Notes under the pieces: model-generated
What the model was told of the DNA's origin: nothing
Database searches by the model: none
What the model saw: only the letters and a program-made list of their open reading frames with translations
Translations under genes and position numbers: made by a program
Origin: an uncultured Gammaproteobacteria bacterium
GTDB lineage: Bacteria; Pseudomonadota; Gammaproteobacteria; Pseudomonadales; UBA5518
Assembly: GCA_903921135.1 (NCBI GenBank)
Contig: CAIXOY010000340.1
Coordinates: forward strand, 1 to 9,425
Length of the DNA: 9,425 bases
Direction of reading: 5' to 3'
Part shown: positions 5,587-9,425 of the stretch, one piece after another
Numbering within the stretch: the first letter of the stretch is position 1
Layout of the letters: the number at the start of each line of letters is the position of its first letter

Positions 5587-6453
5587 CTACTGAATGACCG
5601 CCGAGCCGAAGACCGTGGGGTCACCGAGCATGGGGCGGTGCGAGGGAGGCTGGCGACCGCCTGCGTCGCGGATACCGTACTCCAGCGCGAGCTCCGCGCC
5701 GATCCAGACGCGCCCCGAGCGCTCCATCCGCTGCGGATCCTGCGTCAGCGCGTGGATCACGTGGCCGCTCAGCTGCGGGGTTTCCATGGTGTCCAGCAGA
5801 TGCGCATAGTGCTTCGCCAGTTCCGGATCCGAGAGCGCACGCTCGGTACGCTCGGTGCGCAACAACCCCATCCACAGCGAGACCGCGGCTATGCCGTGGG
5901 GCCGCAACTCTACGGCCATGTCATGGGCCATCTTGTCGACCGCGGCCTTGCCGGCACCGTAGGCCGGACCGTGCATGTAGCAATGCCCTCCGAAGGAGGA
6001 GGTGTTCACGATGAGCCCGCTGCCCTGGGGCAGCATGAGCGGCACAGCATGCCAGCTCGCCACGTAATGCGAGCGCATGCCGACATCGAGGATGCGCAGC
6101 ATCGAGAGCGGTTTCTCCCAGAAACCGCCGGGCTGCACGAGTTCGTCGGGGATGGCGCAGGCGTTGTTCACCAGGAGGTCGAGCCGCCCCTGTTCGGCTT
6201 TCACTTGCGCGAAGAGCGCTGCAACCTGCGCGTCGTCTGCATGGTCGCAGGCAACGGCGATGCCGTGGCCACCGGCGGCACTCACCTCACGCGCCGTTGT
6301 GTGGATCGTCCCGGGCAGATCGGAGTCTCCATCGGCCTCGCTCCTGCCACTCACGTACACCGTGTAGCCGTGGGCGCCGAGCGCGAGCGCAATGCCCCGC
6401 CCTGCACCCCGGCTCGCACCCGTCACCACTGCCACCGGCGCCTGTGAGGCCAT
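5587..6453 (-). CDS. SDR family oxidoreductase, DHRS1-like
   Basis: This is a short-chain dehydrogenase/reductase of 288 residues, longer than the classic 250. The cofactor motif is TGASRGAGRG (11-20), NNA lies at 96-98, the probable catalytic serine is S152 (in TSS), and Y165 and K169 form YGAGK. The segments GFWEKPLSMLRILDVGMRSHYVASWHAVPLM (from 110) and VSLWMGLLRTE (191-201) resemble mammalian DHRS1 and its bacterial relatives more than the FabG group. The C-terminus adds a tail of about 25 residues (from GGRQPP, 265). A GAGGA Shine-Dalgarno lies 8 nt before the ATG. It is the first gene of the operon, just after the divergent promoter, yet an SDR of this type is not a standard member of the lower meta pathway. 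It may oxidise or reduce a side-chain alcohol or ketone of the upstream substrate. The fold is certain; the substrate is unknown. Confidence 0.88.
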   Translation of the reverse strand: MASQAPVAVVTGASRGAGRGIALALGAHGYTVYVSGRSEADGDSDLPGTIHTTAREVSAAGGHGIAVACDHADDAQVAALFAQVKAEQGRLDLLVNNACAIPDELVQPGGFWEKPLSMLRILDVGMRSHYVASWHAVPLMLPQGSGLIVNTSSFGGHCYMHGPAYGAGKAAVDKMAHDMAVELRPHGIAAVSLWMGLLRTERTERALSDPELAKHYAHLLDTMETPQLSGHVIHALTQDPQRMERSGRVWIGAELALEYGIRDAGGRQPPSHRPMLGDPTVFGSAVIQ

Positions 6454-6474
6454 CGGGATCGTCCTCGTGTGATC

Positions 6475-6528
6475 GAGCCCGCAGTGTACTCAATCGACGC
6501 CGGGAGTCAGTAGACTTCACGCGGGCTC
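6475..6528. promoter_or_regulatory. Inverted repeat spanning the divergent promoter region
   Basis: GAGCCCGC (6475-6482) and GCGGGCTC (6521-6528) are perfect 8-bp inverted arms 38 bp apart, centred in the 92-bp gap between the SDR and the synthetase-GNAT gene. One arm lies at the probable transcription start of the operon and the other in the leader of the opposite gene. This could be a paired operator for a shared regulator. The arms are G/C rich, so chance cannot be ruled out. Confidence 0.35.
6483..6510 (-). promoter_or_regulatory. Candidate sigma70 promoter of the meta-cleavage operon
   Basis: On the minus strand CTGACT (6505-6510) could be the -35 and TACACT (6483-6488) the -10, with a 16-bp spacer; each matches four of six consensus bases. 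The start would fall near 6476, giving a leader of about 23 nt that includes the GAGGA Shine-Dalgarno of the SDR. The moderate match suits an activated promoter. Confidence 0.4.
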
Positions 6529-6533
6529 ACCAC

Positions 6534-6538
6534 AGGGA
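6534..6538 (+). promoter_or_regulatory. Ribosome binding site of synthetase-GNAT gene
   Basis: AGGGA lies 7 nt before the ATG at 6546 and supports this start over more upstream in-frame codons, which would run through the SDR gene and the promoter region. Confidence 0.5.
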
Positions 6539-6545
6539 TCAGACG

Positions 6546-9239
6546 ATGAGCGTGCGCCACCTGCAGAGCTTCCGCAGCCCCGCGAGCGTCGCGGTCTTCG
6601 GCGCCACCGAACGCCCCGGCGCGATCGGAAGCGTGCTGATGCGCAACATCCTTGCAGGCGGTTTCACGGGGCGCGTCTACGGCGTGAACCCCAAGCTTTC
6701 CAGCGCGCACGGCACGCCCTGCTACCCCGACGCGGCCTCCCTGCCCGAAGCGCCCGAACTCGCCGTCATCGCCACGCCCTTCGACACGGCCGCAGCCATG
6801 GTGGATGCGCTCGGCGCGCGCGGCACACGTGCCGTCGTGGTGATCAGCGCGGCGATGGGAGACGCCGAAGCCGTGAACGCTGCGAAAACCGCGCTTGTGG
6901 CGGCTGCAAGAAAACACGGCGTGCGGATGGTTGGCCCGAATTGTCTCGGGATCATGGCGCCGCTCGCCGGCCTGAACGCCACCTTCTCGCATCTGGGCGC
7001 CGCACCGGGGCGCCTCGCATTCGTCGCGCAATCGGGCGCGATCGTCACTGCGATGATGGACTGGGCAGAGTCGCGCGGCATCGGCTTCTCGCAGGTGGTC
7101 TCGCTCGGCGACATGGCAGACGTGGATCTCGGCGACCTGCTCGACTTCCTGGCCGACGACCCGCAGACCGACGCCATCCTGCTCTACGTCGAGGGCGTGA
7201 CCTCGGCGCGCAAGTTCGTATCCGCCGCACGTGCGGCCGCCCGCAGCAAGCCCGTGCTGGTGGTGAAAGGCGGGCGCTTTGCCGCCGGCGCACGCGCCGC
7301 CGCCACCCACACGGGCGCGATGATGGGCAGCGACGCAGTCTACGAGGCCGTGTTCCGGCGCACGGGGCTGCTGCGCGTGGACACGCTGGAGGAACTCTTC
7401 GATGCCGCGGAATCGCTCTCGCGCATTCCGCGGCTGCAAGGCGAGCGGCTGGCGATCGTCACCAACGGCGGCGGGATGGCGGTACTCGCGGCCGACGCGC
7501 TCGCGGGGCGCCGCGGCACGCTTGCCACGCTCTCCTCCGGCACGCTGGCCGCGCTCGATGCCATGCTGCCGCGGAACTGGTCGCGCACGAACCCGGTGGA
7601 CGTGATCGGTGACGCGAACCCGGAGCGGCTCGCGCAGGCCACCGCCATCGTGGCAGCAGACCCGGGCGTGGACGCGGTGCTGCTGATCCATTGTCCTACC
7701 GCAGTGTGTCCTGCACAGGATGCCGCAGCAGCCGTCACGCAGGCGCTGGCGTCGCGCGGACGGACCGCGCTCCTCTGCAGCTGGGTGGGCGGGACACGCG
7801 CCGAGCAGGCGAGCCGGCTCTGCGAGCAGGCCGGCGTTCCCGCCTTCCCCACACCGGAGCAGGGCGTGCGGGCCTTCATGCACGCCGTGGCCTACCGGCG
7901 CTCGCGCGAGACACTTGACCAGACCCCCGAGCCCCTGCCCGAGATCGGGATGCCTGCCGTGCAGGACTGGCGTCTTCGCCTGCAGCAGCGCGTGGCCGAA
8001 GGACAGCAATGGTTGCCCGTAGCGGAGGCACGCGCCCTGCTGGCGGACACCGGCTTCGAGGTCTTGCAAACCGAAACCGCCACGGACGCCGCAGGTGCCG
8101 GCGCGATCGCCGCGCGTCTGGGTTGCCCAGTGGCACTGAAGATCCGCTCGCCCGACGTGCCCCACAAGACGGACGTGGGCGGCGTGGTGCTCGATCTGCA
8201 GGGCGCGGATGCCACCGCCGCGGCCGCGCTCGCCATGGCCGCGGGCATCCGTGCGCGGCTGCCGCAGGCACGTCTGGAAGGCTTCGAGGTGGAGCCGATG
8301 GTGCCGCGTCGCGGTGCCCAGGAGCTGCTGCTCGGCATGAGCAGCGATCCGCAGTTCGGACCCGTGCTGGTCTTCGGCCAGGGCGGCACTGCCACCGAGA
8401 CCATCGACGACCGCGCGCTCGCATTGCCGCCACTCAACCTGCAACTGGCCCGCGATATGGTTGCGGGCACGCGCATCTCCCGCCTGCTCGCAGGTGCGCG
8501 CGGCATTCCGGCCGTCGACACCGATGCCGTGGCGCTCGCGCTCGTACGGCTTTCCGGGTTGATCTGCGAAATCCCGGAGATCCGCGAACTGGACATCAAC
8601 CCGCTGCTCGCGCGGGCAGAGGGCGCGGTGGCGCTGGATGTGCGGATGCGGATCGCGGCGGCGCCAGGCGAGCCGCACGCGCGCCTCGCCATCCGGCCTT
8701 ACCCCCGTGAACTCGAGGAAGAGATCCACCTGCAGGACGGACGCAGCCTGTGGTTGCGGCCCGTGCGGCCCGAAGACGAGCCCGCGATGCGGCGCGCCTT
8801 CGACACGCTGACTCCGGAGGAAATCTACCTGCGCTTCTTCGCGCCGCTGAAGACGCTCAGCCACGCGATGGCCGCGCGTTTCACGCAGATCGACTACGAC
8901 CGGCAGATCTCTCTCATCCTCACGACCCACGGCGCACCGGGCACCACCGGGTTCCTGGGCGCGGTGAGCCTCGACTGCGATGCGGACCTGAGGGGCGGGG
9001 AGTTCTCGATACTGGTGCACCACACGATCGCGGGGCAGGGCTTGGGCCAGCACCTGATGCAGCGGATCATCGCCTGGGGGCGCTCACGCGGGCTGCAGGA
9101 GATCACCGGCGAGGTGCTGGCGCAGAACGCCACGATGCTCGATCTGTGCCGGCGACTGGGGTTCAGGCTGGAGACACGCGCACACGATGCGGCTGTGCTG
9201 CACGCGAGGCTCACGCTCGCGGAAGAAGCGCCGGGCTGA
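6546..9239 (+). CDS. NDP-forming acyl-CoA synthetase fused to GNAT acetyltransferase (Pat-like)
   Basis: This is an 897-residue cytoplasmic protein with the order of PatZ/Pat lysine acetyltransferases. A CoA-binding Rossmann domain (about 8-135; VFGATERPGAIGSV) is followed by succinyl-CoA-ligase-like domains (about 150-450), then an ATP-grasp domain (about 485-705; K532, HKTDVGGV at 540-547, ELDINPLL at 681-688). The C-terminus is GNAT (about 735-890; acetyl-CoA loop GQGLGQ at 830-835, then NATMLDLCRRLGF). H255 in THTGAMMGSD is at the place of the phospho-histidine of active ADP-forming acyl-CoA synthetases. As I recall, E. coli PatZ lacks this His. So it may still make or use acyl-CoA with ADP/ATP as well as acetylate proteins such as acyl-CoA synthetases. 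It is divergent from the aromatic operon, which ends in acetyl-CoA, so a regulatory link is possible but only inferred. Confidence 0.88.
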   Translation: MSVRHLQSFRSPASVAVFGATERPGAIGSVLMRNILAGGFTGRVYGVNPKLSSAHGTPCYPDAASLPEAPELAVIATPFDTAAAMVDALGARGTRAVVVISAAMGDAEAVNAAKTALVAAARKHGVRMVGPNCLGIMAPLAGLNATFSHLGAAPGRLAFVAQSGAIVTAMMDWAESRGIGFSQVVSLGDMADVDLGDLLDFLADDPQTDAILLYVEGVTSARKFVSAARAAARSKPVLVVKGGRFAAGARAAATHTGAMMGSDAVYEAVFRRTGLLRVDTLEELFDAAESLSRIPRLQGERLAIVTNGGGMAVLAADALAGRRGTLATLSSGTLAALDAMLPRNWSRTNPVDVIGDANPERLAQATAIVAADPGVDAVLLIHCPTAVCPAQDAAAAVTQALASRGRTALLCSWVGGTRAEQASRLCEQAGVPAFPTPEQGVRAFMHAVAYRRSRETLDQTPEPLPEIGMPAVQDWRLRLQQRVAEGQQWLPVAEARALLADTGFEVLQTETATDAAGAGAIAARLGCPVALKIRSPDVPHKTDVGGVVLDLQGADATAAAALAMAAGIRARLPQARLEGFEVEPMVPRRGAQELLLGMSSDPQFGPVLVFGQGGTATETIDDRALALPPLNLQLARDMVAGTRISRLLAGARGIPAVDTDAVALALVRLSGLICEIPEIRELDINPLLARAEGAVALDVRMRIAAAPGEPHARLAIRPYPRELEEEIHLQDGRSLWLRPVRPEDEPAMRRAFDTLTPEEIYLRFFAPLKTLSHAMAARFTQIDYDRQISLILTTHGAPGTTGFLGAVSLDCDADLRGGEFSILVHHTIAGQGLGQHLMQRIIAWGRSRGLQEITGEVLAQNATMLDLCRRLGFRLETRAHDAAVLHARLTLAEEAPG

Positions 9240-9243
9240 GAGC

Positions 9244-9263
9244 GCAGCGCCGCTGGCGGTTGC
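9244..9263. terminator. Possible weak hairpin between converging genes
   Basis: GCAGCGCC (9244-9251) can pair with GGCGGTTGC (9255-9263) with one bulge and one G-U pair around a GCT loop, in the 24-bp gap between two converging stops. There is no T-run on either side. It may help ending or blocking of transcription, but the evidence is thin. Confidence 0.25.
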
Positions 9264-9425
9264 TCAGGGCAGGCGCCACTGCTCCACGAAGCGCGCGAGG
9301 AGTTCCGGGTCGTACTTCGCGTCACGGATCAGCACATCGGCCACCACGGAACCGGCCACGCGCCCGTCCGGATCGACCACGAAGAAATGCGGGAACATCG
9401 TGAAATCAGGGAATCGCGCCAGAAA
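9264..9425 (-). CDS. Probable thioredoxin-fold protein, C-terminal fragment
   Basis: This is an open frame of 53 residues that runs off the window edge and ends in TGA (TCA at 9264-9266 on the plus strand). The visible part contains TMFPHFFVVDPDGRVAGS, which fits the cis-proline loop and following strands of thioredoxin-like domains, then a C-terminal helix DPELLARFVEQWRLP. The CxxC region, if present, would be outside the window, so redox activity cannot be judged. It converges with the synthetase-GNAT gene with only 24 bp between the stops. The family call rests on a short segment and could be wrong; the coding call is supported by the full open frame and codon use like the neighbours. Confidence 0.55.
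   Translation of the reverse strand, partial: FLARFPDFTMFPHFFVVDPDGRVAGSVVADVLIRDAKYDPELLARFVEQWRLP

Noticed and set aside
1835..6453. Steroid (tes/hsa), biphenyl (bph) or phenol (dmp) pathway assignment
   Set aside because: The lower-pathway enzymes are shared among all these routes, and the dioxygenase and hydroxylase that would decide are not in the window.
6297..6545. 83-codon extension of the synthetase-GNAT protein
   Set aside because: It runs antisense through the SDR start and the divergent promoter. The ATG at 6546 has a Shine-Dalgarno and gives the usual N-terminus of the family.
6507..9053. 848-codon open frame antisense to the synthetase-GNAT gene
   Set aside because: Low-complexity Arg/His/Gly-rich translation with no recognisable motif; a GC-driven shadow of the true gene on the plus strand.

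Overview
The window is high-GC DNA (by eye about two thirds G+C) with tightly packed, Proteobacteria-like genes. The GTGGGAGCGGGC-type REP palindromes and the aromatic meta-cleavage genes point to a gamma- or possibly betaproteobacterium with an environmental, aromatic-degrading lifestyle. No rRNA, tRNA, CRISPR array, IS element or transposase is visible, and none of the main genes shows a frameshift.

Layout: (1) 1-233 (+) is the C-terminal end of a dimethylargininase/amidinotransferase-like enzyme. (2) 234-428 is intergenic. It holds three REP hairpins and a fragment of a fourth, then a perfect 14-bp palindrome just upstream of the next gene. (3) 429-1796 (+) is an aromatic-acid:H+ symporter type MFS transporter. 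(4) 1835-6453 (-) is a five-gene operon read right to left: an SDR oxidoreductase, a meta-cleavage-product hydrolase, a 2-oxopent-4-enoate hydratase, an acylating acetaldehyde dehydrogenase and a 4-hydroxy-2-oxovalerate aldolase. (5) 6454-6545 is a divergent promoter region. (6) 6546-9239 (+) is a large NDP-forming acyl-CoA synthetase fused to a GNAT acetyltransferase (Pat-like architecture). (7) 9264-9425 (-) is the C-terminal end of a probable thioredoxin-fold protein.

The hydrolase, hydratase, aldolase and dehydrogenase form a complete lower meta-cleavage branch. The hydrolase splits a ring-fission product into an acid and 2-hydroxypenta-2,4-dienoate. The hydratase makes 4-hydroxy-2-oxovalerate, the aldolase yields pyruvate and acetaldehyde, and the dehydrogenase turns acetaldehyde into acetyl-CoA. 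The order matches the E. coli mhpC-D-F-E order, and an MhpT/PcaK-like transporter sits beside it, here convergent. The ring hydroxylase, extradiol dioxygenase and regulator are absent, so the aromatic substrate cannot be named. An SDR of the eukaryotic DHRS1 type leads the operon.

I do not see a wholly new kind of system. The points most worth checking are the synthetase-GNAT fusion that keeps the phospho-histidine lost in E. coli PatZ, the DHRS1-like SDR at the head of the operon, the hairpins between operon genes, the compensated REP triplet, and the palindrome before the transporter.
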